The notes beneath the pieces are model-generated. The model was not told where the DNA came from and ran no database searches. It saw only the letters and a list, made by a program, of their open reading frames with translations. DNA of 64,000 nucleotides from Amphibalanus amphitrite (lineage: Eukaryota; Arthropoda; Thecostraca; Balanomorpha; Balanidae): assembly GCF_019059575.1 (NCBI RefSeq), contig NW_024881505.1, positions 186,001 through 250,000 of the forward strand, written 5' to 3'. This document shows positions 32,804 to 42,893 of this stretch, one piece after another. A program made the translations under genes and the position numbers. The stretch's first letter is position 1. Each line of letters starts with the position of its first letter.

Positions 32804-34011
32804 TTAACCTTCCAGGCGGTGGGGGGGGCAATTTTTTGCCCCCCCTTTAGTTTTTTCGATATATCTCGAGAACCGCTGCGCCGATCGTCACCAAACTTTC
32901 AGTACCCTCCCGGGAGCAGCTAGCGCACATGGTGACCAAAATTTTTTCCAAAGGCCATGATAGGTTGGCCGCTAATGACGTCAGAGTGACGTCATTTTTG
33001 CCATTTTCGACCCAAAAAAAGGTTTCGTGGGAAGAGCTGTCAGGCCTACAGCTTTAGAGATACAGAAAAATGTTTCAGACATAAAAGATGTAAAATTAAA
33101 AGGGCTACAAAACTGCTATTTCGGTTTTTCGAATTTTTTGGACTTTGACCCCCAAAAATCAAAAAATAGATTTTTTGACTATAATAGCCAAAAAATCCAA
33201 AAAGTTTTTTGAATTTCGAAAAAAAACCGGAATATATGTGATAGCCCCTACCGCCTTCTATCTACATACCAAATTTGAGATCGATACCTCTTTTTTTGGC
33301 CAAGTTATAGCGAAAAAACTGTTGAAAATTGATGACGTCAAATTTTCAAACTCCATTTTTAGCAATTCTAGACCTCGTAGCGCAAAACAAAGACCACCAT
33401 TAGACTCCCCGTGACGAGCTGCATCGAATCGATACCCATTTCATGCATAAATATCAACTTTGAAATTTGACCTTTTTTGACCTGACCTTGACCTGACCTC
33501 CACCAGAAAGTGACCTAAACCGTACCTGATGGTCTTATAACCAACACCATTGAGTTGGAAATGAAAAACTGGCCATAAAACATGCATCGCATAACCTTAG
33601 TAAAGTTGGGCTCATGTGGTGACCCTTGGTGACCTTTGGTGACCTGACCTGTGACCTGACCTGGTATGACCAGTGACCTCTAATAGCAACATATGTACTA
33701 GACAACCGACGCCTTATCGCTGATTTTCGACAAAATGCGTTTTACTCGGTGTTATAGCGCTTTCCCTAGAAGCCCCGTGAACGGTGAAACATTTTATCTT
33801 TGACCTGACCTGTGACGTCATCGGTGACCCTGAGGTCAATGAAATTTGGTTTCCCTCGACAAATTTGACAGGGCTATCGAACGCCGTTTGAATTTTCCGG
33901 ATCCGTCCAGCAGTTTCGGAGATACGGGGGGGGGGCAAAAAAGTGCCCCCCCCCCCCCCCCCCCCCCACCGCGCGGAAGGTGGCTGGTAGGCCCACCGCC
34001 TGCCGGGTTAA
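32804..34011 (+). mobile_element. TTAA-flanked MITE, piggyBac-like (copy T8, P family)
   Basis: TTAA at 32804-32807 and 34008-34011. Ends CCTTCCAGGCGGTGGGG and, inverted, CCCGGCAGGCGGTGGG. Hairpin loops: CAATTTTTTG on the left (about 32829-32838) and CAAAAAAGTG on the right (about 33935-33944), both between G- and C-runs. The 1208-bp interior is non-coding; TGACCT/TGACC arrays lie at 33469-33500 and 33619-33678. Confidence 0.85.
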
Positions 34012-34125
34012 ACGTTGAATGCATCCGACCGAAAAAGCCACGGTAAGAATGTCTACTTTTGGGTTTTCAGTCGGTCAGTCCGTCCCCCCCAGTCAAAAAT
34101 CCGTGGCGGCGCCCCTGGTTGAGGG

Positions 34126-34479
34126 TGAGCGTGGTATGCCACTGCACTCTGAACCCAGAGCGGATAAGAGCCCCCGAGGCATCTGGCATAGTGCATGGAT
34201 TTTTCGTTTGGCACTGAACTACTATTTAATACTAACTGATGACATTAAGTAAAGTACTTATTTAAAACCTATAATCATAAAACCTTCTTACTTCATAAAT
34301 ATTGTCCATTGAAGGCAACAGTAGAAAGTGAGCAGGCAAAGCAAGTGTAGGTAATGAGTCTGCTTTCCGCTGCCAATGTTCTGGTACCTATCTAGGTAAG
34401 CTTTCTTTGTGAAAAATCATATGACTGATGCTCTATCCATGCAAGAATAATTAAAGGATTGTGGTGTGCACAAAAAAAA
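34126..34479. other. Intergenic, nothing recognised
   Basis: No gene or element end was identified. Confidence 0.3.
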
Positions 34480-34828
34480 ACATGGGAACTGAATTAAATC
34501 TAAAACAGGCATGCCAAGCAAATCTACCTTTGGTGCCGCCTATTCTTCATCAGCGTCAACAGTGCAACATGTCTAAGGCTAACGTAGCCAAATTACAATA
34601 GATAAGCATATTTCAGCACTTGTTCCACAATCTACACATTCCAAAGAATGCCGTGAGCAAAAAAGATTAGCACTTTTCGGTCGAAAAATACCACAAAATC
34701 AGTCTCAAATACCCCCCTCCTCCCGTAGTGTTTACACAGCGCCGCAGATTCCCGTCCTCACAAACATGGCGGCCAGTCGCACGCACTAAAACACTGCCAA
34801 TGTCCCATCTAGTCTTTTATATCTATGG
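34480..34828. mobile_element. MITE, M family, copy 2 (inverted)
   Basis: Reverse complement of the copy at 26773-27155 over most of its length. Its intact end, TATATCTATGG, lies at 34818-34828; the other terminus is missing or worn. Confidence 0.65.
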
Positions 34829-35246
34829 TTCGGGCGCTTTTCAAAAATAGTACCGGACGCTGTTCCTCTTGTGACGTCATAGCTCCGTGACCTGACCTGA
34901 CCCGGTCAAATTTCTTATACCATATGATAGCCAATACTTGCCCCAACATGCATAGGAAGTTTCATCACGATCCATCAACCGATGTCCGTACCACCGGCAG
35001 GAAACCTCGGGCGTTGGCACTCAGTTTGTGAAAATCCGGCCGGAGGCTGTACCTCTTATGACGTCATAACTCCGTGACCTGACATGACCCGATCAATTTT
35101 TTTCGGCAAAAGATGCGCAAAGGCTGCCCCAGAGGGTATTGAAAATTTCAGCCCGCTACGACAAGCCGTTTAGCGTGCACTTCGAAAAAACCTCAGGGGG
35201 GGGGGGGGTTGATACAACCCCCCCCCCCTAGGCGTTCTAGGGTTAA
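34829..35246 (+). mobile_element. Right end of a TTAA-type MITE (copy T9)
   Basis: The hairpin G-run, TTGATACAA, C-run (about 35197-35229) is followed by CTAGGCGTTCTAGGG and TTAA at 35243-35246. Inside, CTCTTGTGACGTCATAGCTC (34867-) is repeated as CTCTTATGACGTCATAACTC about 187 bases later, so the interior holds a direct duplication. The left end is not seen. The LINE begins directly after the TTAA. Confidence 0.7.
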
Positions 35247-37550
35247 GCGCCGAGATCACCCTGCGCTGTATCACGACTTACTCGATGTCGACTGGGATTA
35301 TGTTTTCTCTGCCGAAACCGTCAGTGACAAGTGGCATGCTTTCTTGTCGTTCTTCGTACCTGTTTTTGATGTCCATGCCCCAATCAAGCGTGTGTCTATC
35401 CGTAACCCGACCGCTCCTCCCGTCTCCGCCGCCACCCGTAACCTCATGTCTCAACGTCGCGCTGCGCTTTGCCATCTAGGCCGCAACTCGAGCGTATATA
35501 GAGACCTAAACCGCTCAGTCCGGGCGGCAGTGCGTCGAGACAGGCGAATAGAGATACGGAGGGAAATTGGGGAGCGGGGCCCCAACAAAGTTTGGCAATG
35601 CATCAGGTCAGTGGTAGCCGCGAAGAAGGACGGCCCAAACGTCCAGCCCGATCTATCTGCCGATGAGTTAAATTCATTTTTTGTATCTGTCGGTCCTTGT
35701 ATCGCTGACGAGATCCGAGCCCAAAGCACTCCCACCGATTTGGATGTGCGTCTCACCCGTGTCGGCGCATGCAGTTTTCAACTTCGTGAGATAACGCTGG
35801 GGGAGCTCGAGCGGATTATTCTCAGCATGCGTAACTCGAGTGCCTGCGGCTCCGACAACGTCTGTGTCCGCATGCTGAACTTCGGATTCCCCGCTATTGG
35901 TGGTGTCATCTTGCATATTATCAATACCTGCTTAATCCAATCTGACATCCCCGATTCATGGAAACATTCCATAGTTCACCCTCTGTTCAAGTCCGGTAAC
36001 CCTTCAGACCCCGCAAACTTCCGACCCATTTCCCTAGTTCCTGTAATCATGAAAGTAGTTGAACGCATTGTCCATCAGCAGCTCTACGCCTACCTCTCCC
36101 ATAATCACCTTCTGGCATCCTTCCAGCACGGCTTCCGCCCCCGGCACTCCACGGAAACCGCGTTGCTGTCCGTCACTGAACACATCCTGGCCGCCACTGA
36201 TAGGGGGGATTTGTCAATGCTAGGCCTTCTCGATCTCAGTAAATGTTTTGACGTGATTGACCACGATCTTCTGATGCAAAAACTGATGTTACACGGCATT
36301 GAAATTTCCTGGTTCGCCGCCTATCTACATGGACACACTCAGAACGTGTCTTTGAAAGATGTATCCGGACGTAGAGTGCTGTCTAGGCCTCTTTCTAATG
36401 CCATGGGTGTCTTCCAGGGCTCTGCGTTAGGGCCGCTTCTTTTCACCATTTTCTCTAACAACTTATCGCTATACGCGGGCGACGCAAAAGTGTTTCAGTA
36501 TGCTGATGACACTCAAGTATTGGTTAGCGGTCCAGCTCGGGACCTCGAAGTTCTCATCTCGCGCATGGAGGACTCGCTCGCGTCTCTCAACGACTGGTTT
36601 TGCGCTAACGCCCTCAACGTGAACGCAAGTAAAACACAGCTTATTGTATTTGGCACTCGTCAAAATCTACGTAAATTACCAGACTTTAGAGTACCATTCC
36701 GCGACGCAGCGTTGCAACCATGCGCACAAGTCGGGAACCTTGGCGTCACTTTCGACAGCACTCTGCCATGGGACGCACACGTCTCTGAACTCTGCCGCCG
36801 GTGTACGGGACTGTTGATTGGTCTTTCACACGCGCGTCACTGTCTCCCAGATGGCATCATTCGAACGCTCGTGACGGCACTCGTTGTATCGCGTATCCAG
36901 TACTGCCTTTCAGTTTATGGTAATGGGTCCCAAAAAAATCGATCGACTCCAAAACATTATTAACTTCGCCGCTAGAGTTATTTTCGGCCGCCGTAAATTT
37001 GACCATGTCTCCGACCTGCGAACAAAATCCGGGTGGTTGTCCCCGCGCGGTAGGTATGTCCGATTTCCACACCCTTGTTATCGCACACAAGGTCATACAG
37101 CGCCGAGAGCCCGAGCAATTAGCAGCCCTGTTCGTCGCTAATAGCGCTATCCGCGAGAGACCATCCAGGCAAGATCACCTCTTCCATCTTCCCCGTCCGC
37201 GGCTGGAAACGGGCAAGCGGCGGTTTGGCTATCAAGCTGCAGCTCTGCTGAACAGCCTGCCACCTCACCTGTCGCAGCTGCCTCCCGCCCGCTTCGCCCG
37301 CGCTGTTAAAGCCGCAATCGTGGACGATGAATCAGCACATTGTCGCTGACCAATAGGAGGGGGGTGGGTAAGAGCGATGAGGCTGTCCTGAGAGTGTTTT
37401 GTCCTTGTTTTGACGTGAGTGAATGTGCAAATGTTTTGAATGATTAGATTAGCAACCGCGGATACGGATTCTGAGCAGTAATCGCCACGCACTTTGTATG
37501 TGGATCGCTCTTAAATGTAAATACAAATACAAATACAAATACAAATACAA
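35247..37550 (+). mobile_element. 5'-truncated LINE (CR1/L2-like) with reverse transcriptase
   Basis: A long frame (to 36963) lacks the endonuclease and begins in the linker before RT. RT motifs occur in order: F-R-P-I-S-L-V (domain 1), H-G-F-R-P-R-H-S-T-E-T-A-L, L-L-D-L-S-K-C-F-D-V-I-D-H (motif A), V-F-Q-G-S-A-L-G-P-L-L-F (motif B), Y-A-D-D-T-Q-V-L (motif C, about 36499-36522) and N-A-S-K-T-Q-L. The C-terminal part continues in other frames: a shift in the A-run near 36933 and another near 37055, with the final residues ending at 37349. The 3' end is an (ATACAA)n array at about 37517-37550. The intact catalytic aspartates suggest moderate age. It cannot be autonomous as it stands. Confidence 0.85.
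37517..37550 (+). repeat. (ATACAA)n LINE 3' tail
   Basis: About five ATACAA hexamers ending the LINE; such tails are typical of CR1/L2-type elements. Confidence 0.8.
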
Positions 37551-37835
37551 TGCCTCGCACTGGGCATCTCTCGACATAAATTCTGTGAAAACTGTGCACA
37601 ATCCTTCATAGAAGTGCTACACGAATGTCAGCTTCATGTATGTAGAGGTCAGTCAAGCAAATACAAATCAGGTAAGCGTCAAGGCCAGGTCAATCAGGTA
37701 AGCATATATCACCGAAAGGCAAAACTGCAGTATTCGCAGCATATGACACATGACCTATGGGTACTTTTAGGCGTAGAACACGATTGTGACATTGATTGTA
37801 TCATACGAGTACGTGTTGTGTCGAAGAAGATCGAT

Positions 37836-38835
37836 TTAACCCCCGCATGTGTAGGGGGTTGGATGGCCCTCGGTTTTCTCGAATAACTCGCGCAAAAAGC
37901 GGAAAATCGCGACGAAACGTTTTGCACCCTCGAGTTATCAATTTTAAATCGACTCTGAAAATTTCATGACTCTGACCCAATTGACTTTTGACCTGTGACC
38001 TATTTCTCGATACCATGTTTGCCCGGAATCGCGGTTCAGCGTATGTCAGCTCACATTATTCGCGCGTTTCCAGTCTTTTTGTGATTGTAAATGCTCAAAC
38101 ATGTGAAATGATGTTCGTCCCATGAATTACGGCGGGTGTCAAGGTGACCTAAAAGTCAGGTCAGGTCATTGACCTTCCATGATATCGGTTCTATTCTTCG
38201 AGTTTTACACGTTTCTAGGGTAGTTTTTTTCGGGCTGATTTCGAAGTTAGCATTCATTTGAATATTTACGAAGTAGTTTTGGTGCCTTCGTAACATGTTA
38301 CGACGCCGTCAGTGGTAGCTGACACCTACTATGGATAGCCGGCAGGACGCCTACTGGTTGACCTGACCTGACCTGACCCGACCTGGCCTAAATACATGAA
38401 AACATCATCTATGATCAAAACTAAGATGAAATACGTGATCACTACCCCGAACAACCCCATAGCAGCTTCACAGTAACACAAGTACAAGATTCTTACCCTC
38501 AGGGGATCTTTGGCGCATATCAACGAGTGCGCAAACCAAAATGAGCCTGATCGGACGTGTTAGCCGGCGGCAAGAGCCTAAATTGTGAACAAGCCAAAAC
38601 AAAATGCTGATAATTTTTAATTTGATCTGACTTGTGACGTCATCGGTGACCTCAAGGTCAATGAAATTAGTTTTCGTCCGACAATTTGTCGAGGGCTATT
38701 ACCCGCCGTTCGTTTGAATTTTGACAATCGGACCAGTGGTTTCGGAAATAGGAGGGTGGGGAGAGGGGGCTCTGTAAAGTCCCCCTGGCCCAGTCAGCCG
38801 CGTTTTGGAAAATACCCCAGCCATGCGCTGGTTAA
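37836..38835 (+). mobile_element. TTAA-flanked MITE (copy T10), inverted relative of T1
   Basis: TTAA at 37836-37839 and 38832-38835. Ends CCCCCGCATGTGTAGGGG and, inverted, CCAGCGCATGGCTGGGG. Interior stretches are the reverse complement of T1: TGACCTGACCTGACCTGACC (38358-38377) matches the array at 393-419, and AATCGCGACGAAACG resembles 865-875. 1000 bp, non-coding. The short G/C hairpin on the right (about 38765-38788) has the loop CTCTGTAAAGT. Confidence 0.78.
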
Positions 38836-39132
38836 TGGACGTGTCTGAGCATGGAAAACACGATGGTGCCAAAGTCGCGGTTCTGCGAACATTTTTAGCA
38901 AAGCTCATAAAACACGAACCTGTACTTTGGTGCACTTGACCTGAACTCAGAGGCCACCAGTCAACTTGAGACCTTAACATCGGGTAACAGTAGCTGTGTC
39001 TTGTAACGTCCACACGCTCGTTTCTTTTGCGAGGCTCTTGCTCCATTGGTGACGAAACGGCGAGGGGGCTGTACCCCACTTCCCCTTGGCCGGTACGTAT
39101 GAAGAAAACTAATAGGTCCGGCGAGGGTTTAA
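38836..39132 (+). repeat. Right part of a further TTAA-type MITE
   Basis: Ends CCGGCGAGGGTTTAA at 39118-39132, close to the right end of T1 (GCCGGCGAGGGTTAA). The upstream words match the relic at 18945-18975. The adjoining T10 may have inserted into it. Confidence 0.55.
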
Positions 39133-39314
39133 TGGATCAAAATACTCTCCCAGCAAAGTCGTTAGGTAAATATGCAAAGTATTGCATGTATTGCAGAAGT
39201 CATCGACATACACGACAAGCACTCTTCAAAGACAAAAAAAAAAGAATCGAGAAAGTGTAACATCACTTCATCTTAAACAGTTGGCAGAATGGCACTACTG
39301 GCGGCGGCCACCAC

Positions 39315-39406
39315 CGGTTGGAAGTCACTCCAGGTCAGTTCAGGTCAGTCCAAGTCAGGTCACCCGTTTGCAGACTGTGTGTTATGGCTCCGTGCAGCCG
39401 AGTTCA
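39315..39406 (-). repeat. Duplicated 3' flank with AGGTCA repeats
   Basis: Inverted counterpart of 25586-25700: CAGGTCAGTTCAGGTCAGTC at 39331-39350 and TGTGTTATGGCTCCGTGCAG. Directly downstream of the stop codon of the gene at 39407-40195. Confidence 0.7.
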
Positions 39407-40195
39407 TTAGAACTGCTCGTCGAAGGTGACCTGCTGCGGCGCGTTGGCGAAGGCGGCAGCCTGTGCGGCGGCGTTGGCGTCCACCGGAATGGCATCGCCC
39501 TGCGGCTGGAAGCCGTTCTCGTCGGCCACCCAGTTGACGGTGATGGTCTGACCCTCAGGAGTCTGGAAGCTGTAGGATCCTTGCATGACGATGCCGATCT
39601 CCTCTCCGATTTGTTTGGGCTGTCCGGCCACGTCCTGCTGGATGGGGTCGGTGGTCTCGAAGCCGTACTGGAACGAGCCGTCATCGTTCATTGACGATTC
39701 CATGCGCAGGATGCCGGCGTCCTCAAGCGTCTTGTATGTGATCTCCTGGAGGATTGGGGAGTCGTCGACGAAATCCTGCGGCCGGGCCGCGGCCAGGGCC
39801 ACCAGACAGAAAACCACGAACTGAAATGGGTCAAACATTCAGAGACAGTCGAAAAAAAACGTTGGGCGTCGTTTTGGTTGACAGGTTAGCCTAAACACAA
39901 AGGGATATGGTACTGCGATATCCATATCTTCCTTCGATCATGAGTTTTACTGATATTTCCATCTTAGTTTTAGAAGATCAACTGCTTATTATTAGACCCA
40001 TATCATGCTAAAAAGCATGGATGTATACACATTGCACAATCATATGGCCAGTACATTCATTTCGATCTTAGTCGCACAAACTTATGCATTTAGCTATCAT
40101 GCAAACTTTAAAATTATCGTGAGCACGAGAACGGGCAAATCGCTAGCGTTTATCTCTCTCGTTCTCGCTGTTGTTTTGCTACTCACCAGTTTCAT
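39407..40195 (-). CDS. RR-1 cuticle protein (two exons, 140 aa)
   Basis: Exon 1 is 40195-40187 (M-K-L, donor GTGAGT); exon 2 is 39820-39407 after TTTCAG (intron 366 bp, phase 0). Signal peptide MKLFVVFCLVALAAAR. The acidic pro-region PQDFVDDSPILQEITYKTLEDAG parallels the gene at 24584-25585 but is three residues shorter. The RR-1 domain has NDDGSFQYGFET, QGSYSF and WVADENGFQP; the tail VDANAAAQAAAFANAPQQV ends TFDEQF, identical to its sister. The pair is inverted and shares its 3' flank, so it arose by an inverted segmental duplication. Predicted secreted chitin-binding cuticle protein. Confidence 0.93.
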
Positions 40196-40243
40196 AGTGG
40201 ATGTTTTTGAAGCTCCTCGGGCTCTCGGAGATGCCGGCACTGT

Positions 40244-40277
40244 ACTGTGAACGTCGACGGTGGCTCTCGGTTTTATA
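40244..40277 (-). promoter_or_regulatory. TATA box and initiator of the cuticle gene at 39407-40195
   Basis: Minus strand TATAAAAC at 40277-40270 and TCACAGT at 40250-40244, the same pair of words as at 2578-2605. Confidence 0.75.
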
Positions 40278-40590
40278 CATGCCCACCATCACCAGGTAAT
40301 CCTCTAATGTCGACATCAATCCTTCAAAATGCACGCAGTAAACCGTCACTCGGAAATTAAATTACAACTTTACCATACCACGGACGTCAATTGGAAGCCT
40401 CAGCTTTGAAGAGGATCCCGTGCGTAGCTAATCCGTTCGGTAGAAAAACCAATCTTCACCCCTGACAGGCCTTCACGCGTTATGTAAGAATCCAGCCTTA
40501 AAGGCGTGACAAACCAAATAATATTGATGGCTGGTAAAGCCGCTGTTCCCCTTCAAGACTTACAAGTTATAGTAGCTAAAGAAACAGGGT
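40278..40590. other. 5' flank of the cuticle gene, nothing else recognised
   Basis: No coding region or element end. Confidence 0.3.
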
Positions 40591-40598
40591 ACTGAGGG

Positions 40599-41436
40599 CA
40601 GGCGCGGATACAAGGGGGGGCCATGGGGGCCATGGCCCCCCCCTTGGCCGATTTTTTTTCAAAAATAAAATAAAAAGTTAAAAAGCTGAAAAGGGGGCCT
40701 CCTGAAAATAAAGTGGCCGAAATCCGATGAGTTTTTTTTTAACCTACCCACTTAGTTATTTCTTAGAAGACTAGCTGAGAAGACTTCTTTGTTAGAAGAT
40801 TGGTAAAGCTTTTCATAACTTGGAGGTCTCTTATACTCACAGAGATGACCACTTTTACAGGGCCTCCTAACCTGCACAGAGGGCCTCCAAGCCTGCACAG
40901 ATGTCCTAACAAACACAAAATCTCTTAGCCTACACAGAGGCCTCCACTCGCATCCGAACAAAGGGCCTCCTAGCCAACACAGAGGGCCTCCTAACTCACA
41001 CAGAAGGTCTCCTATCCTGCACAGAGGGACTCCAAGCCTGCACAGATATCCTCTTCGCCAACACAGGACCTCTTAATCTCCACAGAGGGCCTCCACTCGC
41101 ATCCACACAAAGGGTCTCCAAGTCTGTACTGAGGGCCTGCGCTCGCATCTGCACAGAGGGCCTCCTAGCTATCACAGAGGGCTTCCTAGTTCACATACAA
41201 GGCCTCCTAGCAGGGGCGGATCCAGGGGGGCGATAGGGACTATAGCGCCCCCCCCCCCCCGGGCGACTTTCTCATTTTCTTTTTTTTTTTGCAAAAAAAA
41301 GCATGATAGGGGGCCCCCAAAAATAAAGTGGACGAAATCCAGGCTTAAACTTTTGGGGGTAGGTAGGGCCCCCATCGATGGGGGGCCCCCGATTCGGAAT
41401 AGCCCCTCCCTTGGCAAAATGCTGGATCCGCCCCTG
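40599..41436. mobile_element. hAT-like non-autonomous element with 8-bp target duplication
   Basis: ACTGAGGG is directly repeated at 40591-40598 and 41437-41444. Outer ends CAGGCGCGGATACAAGG (left) and, inverted, CAGGGGCGGATCCAG (right). A second left-type end, CAGGGGCGGATCCAG, lies inside at 41211-41225 and is a perfect 15-bp inverted match to 41422-41436. The structure is therefore composite: either a 226-bp element next to a partial relative, or internal duplication of one element. Both left ends carry a G-run/C-run hairpin (loops CCATGGGGGCCATGG and CGATAGGGACTATAGCG). No transposase. Confidence 0.8.
40840..41210. repeat. Minisatellite inside the hAT-like element
   Basis: Degenerate units of about 30 bp with the core CACAGAGGGCCTCCTA, many copies, ending exactly at the internal element end at 41211. 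Confidence 0.8.
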
Positions 41437-41519
41437 ACTGAGGGAGACCCTTTGAAGCAGTACACTGTACAATGTGTATTTTTGAGGCAAAACAGAGCTG
41501 CTTGCACTTTAATTCCGTG

Positions 41520-41700
41520 CTAGTTTTTCGTATGCAGCTCAAAGCTCTCATCAGAAGCTTCCTGTCACGTTCTTTCGTTTGCAGCTTCGTGCGTTTCGCT
41601 GCGCTTATTGGTTCTTGAGTTATTGGCTGGGGGGCGTGTAATCCCCCCCCCCCCCCAGCAACTGGTGGGTAGCGAAATATCCCATCAACTGACGGGTAAA
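41520..41700 (+). repeat. Partial TTAA-type MITE (C family), right end
   Basis: Matches 7536-7677: CGTTCTTTCGTTTGCAGCTT, TATTGGTTCTTGAGTTATTG, a G-run, a C-run, CAGCAACTGGTGGGTAGCGA and the decayed terminus GGGTAAA. Confidence 0.75.
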
Positions 41701-42828
41701 ACAAAGTAACTTGTGTGGGATAAGTGAAGACGATTGCGCATTTTCCCACCAACAAGTGTTTGCCGTTTGTTCTCAAAGAGATACTCTGAATCGCTGACAT
41801 ACTTGTGACGTCATTAGCCCACTGGTCGTCCGTCTTAGCCGATAGACAGCCGACACCGGAAACATACGTACCGTGGCGCGTTGATTAGCGTCTAGCGAGT
41901 TCTCTCTGCACCTGACCTAGGGGTAGCACGTTTGGTTCCTAGGATATCAGCGAACGAGGTTAAAGCCCAGCTTAGGGATCGACGGCCCTTGAGCTTTCGG
42001 GGACATAATACATAAATAGATATCTTTGGACATAGGACATTTAAACAATGAACATGTCTATGAAAATGGACGTCTTACGTCTCTCACAAGGGATACAACT
42101 CACCTGCAGCAGTGGTATACACTTATACAGCTATAGGGCTAAGTTATGATTAATCGAAGAATGCGGCTTTTCTGCTTGAAACGCATATTTTCAAAGATGA
42201 TCGTCCTTAGCTCGGTTAGAAGCTGAGTGTTGTGCTAAAAGTAGTTTGAGAGAATTGAAATTGTCCACTCTTTGAAGATCAATGTCGTCACATACAGTTT
42301 TCACGTGTTACACACTAGATGGCATTTCGTAAACTCTTCTCTTGAAGCGAAGGGGGTCGTAGGTATGGAAATCAGCAGGTGTTTTGACTGAAGCTAGTGA
42401 GACAAAATTGCGTATATTACTGCGGCTCAATGCATACAGTGGGTTGGCTTGAATCAAAACTCAGTCAGCGCCCAAACCTGGCAAATGTCACACCCACGTC
42501 CCACCCACACCTTCTCCCATTCTCTGGCTCTGCGAACCCAGCGGGTGTCACTCTCCCTCTCATATCTGCAGCTCTCGGAGCTGTGCCGCTCCCCGGCCGA
42601 GTCCCGCGGCTGAGGACAGCCCGACCCGGCGGGGTCGCCGGGCGGTCAGCACACAGAGCCATACAAATGACACCGGACCGTGTGCGAATGGAAATCAGCC
42701 GGCCACCACGTGACCTGACCACGTGACACCACGATGAATGCTCCCCTCAGTGCAGGCGGGAATTTACATAGTGGTGCGTCTGGTGGCCGGTGGGTCGCCC
42801 ATAGGGCCCGGCCTGTCGAACGCGCCGG
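41701..42828. other. Intergenic, no gene recognised
   Basis: The 5' flank of the gene at 42894. The GC-rich part at 42590-42840 gives random open frames on both strands without motifs. Confidence 0.35.
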
Positions 42829-42866
42829 TATAAAAAGGTGGCCAGCTGGGAGGTGTGCAACAGTCT
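42829..42866 (+). promoter_or_regulatory. TATA box and initiator of the cuticle gene at 42894-43716
   Basis: TATAAAAA at 42829-42836; CAACAGTCT near 42858-42866 is at initiator distance. Confidence 0.7.
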
Positions 42867-42893
42867 CACCTGTGCCCCCCTCCCATCGAGACC

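Larger units (their letters stand above)
30241..34114. mobile_element. Candidate 3.9-kb DNA transposon with nested insertions
   Basis: Inverted ends GGGCGCCGCCAC (30241-30252) and GTGGCGGCGCCC (34103-34114), each followed inward by GGGGGGGACG or its complement. The flanks repeat CTGGTTGAGGG at 30227-30237 and 34115-34125. On the left, three bases separate the repeat from the terminus, so the fit is imperfect. Inside are the 173-bp MITE at 32191-32363 and the TTAA element at 32804-34011, both with their own ends. No transposase was recognised. An alternative is two unrelated ends with a chance direct repeat. Confidence 0.4.

Noticed and set aside
35247-36963. Long RT frame as a host gene
   Set aside because: The RT motif order, missing 5' part and (ATACAA)n tail identify a truncated LINE.
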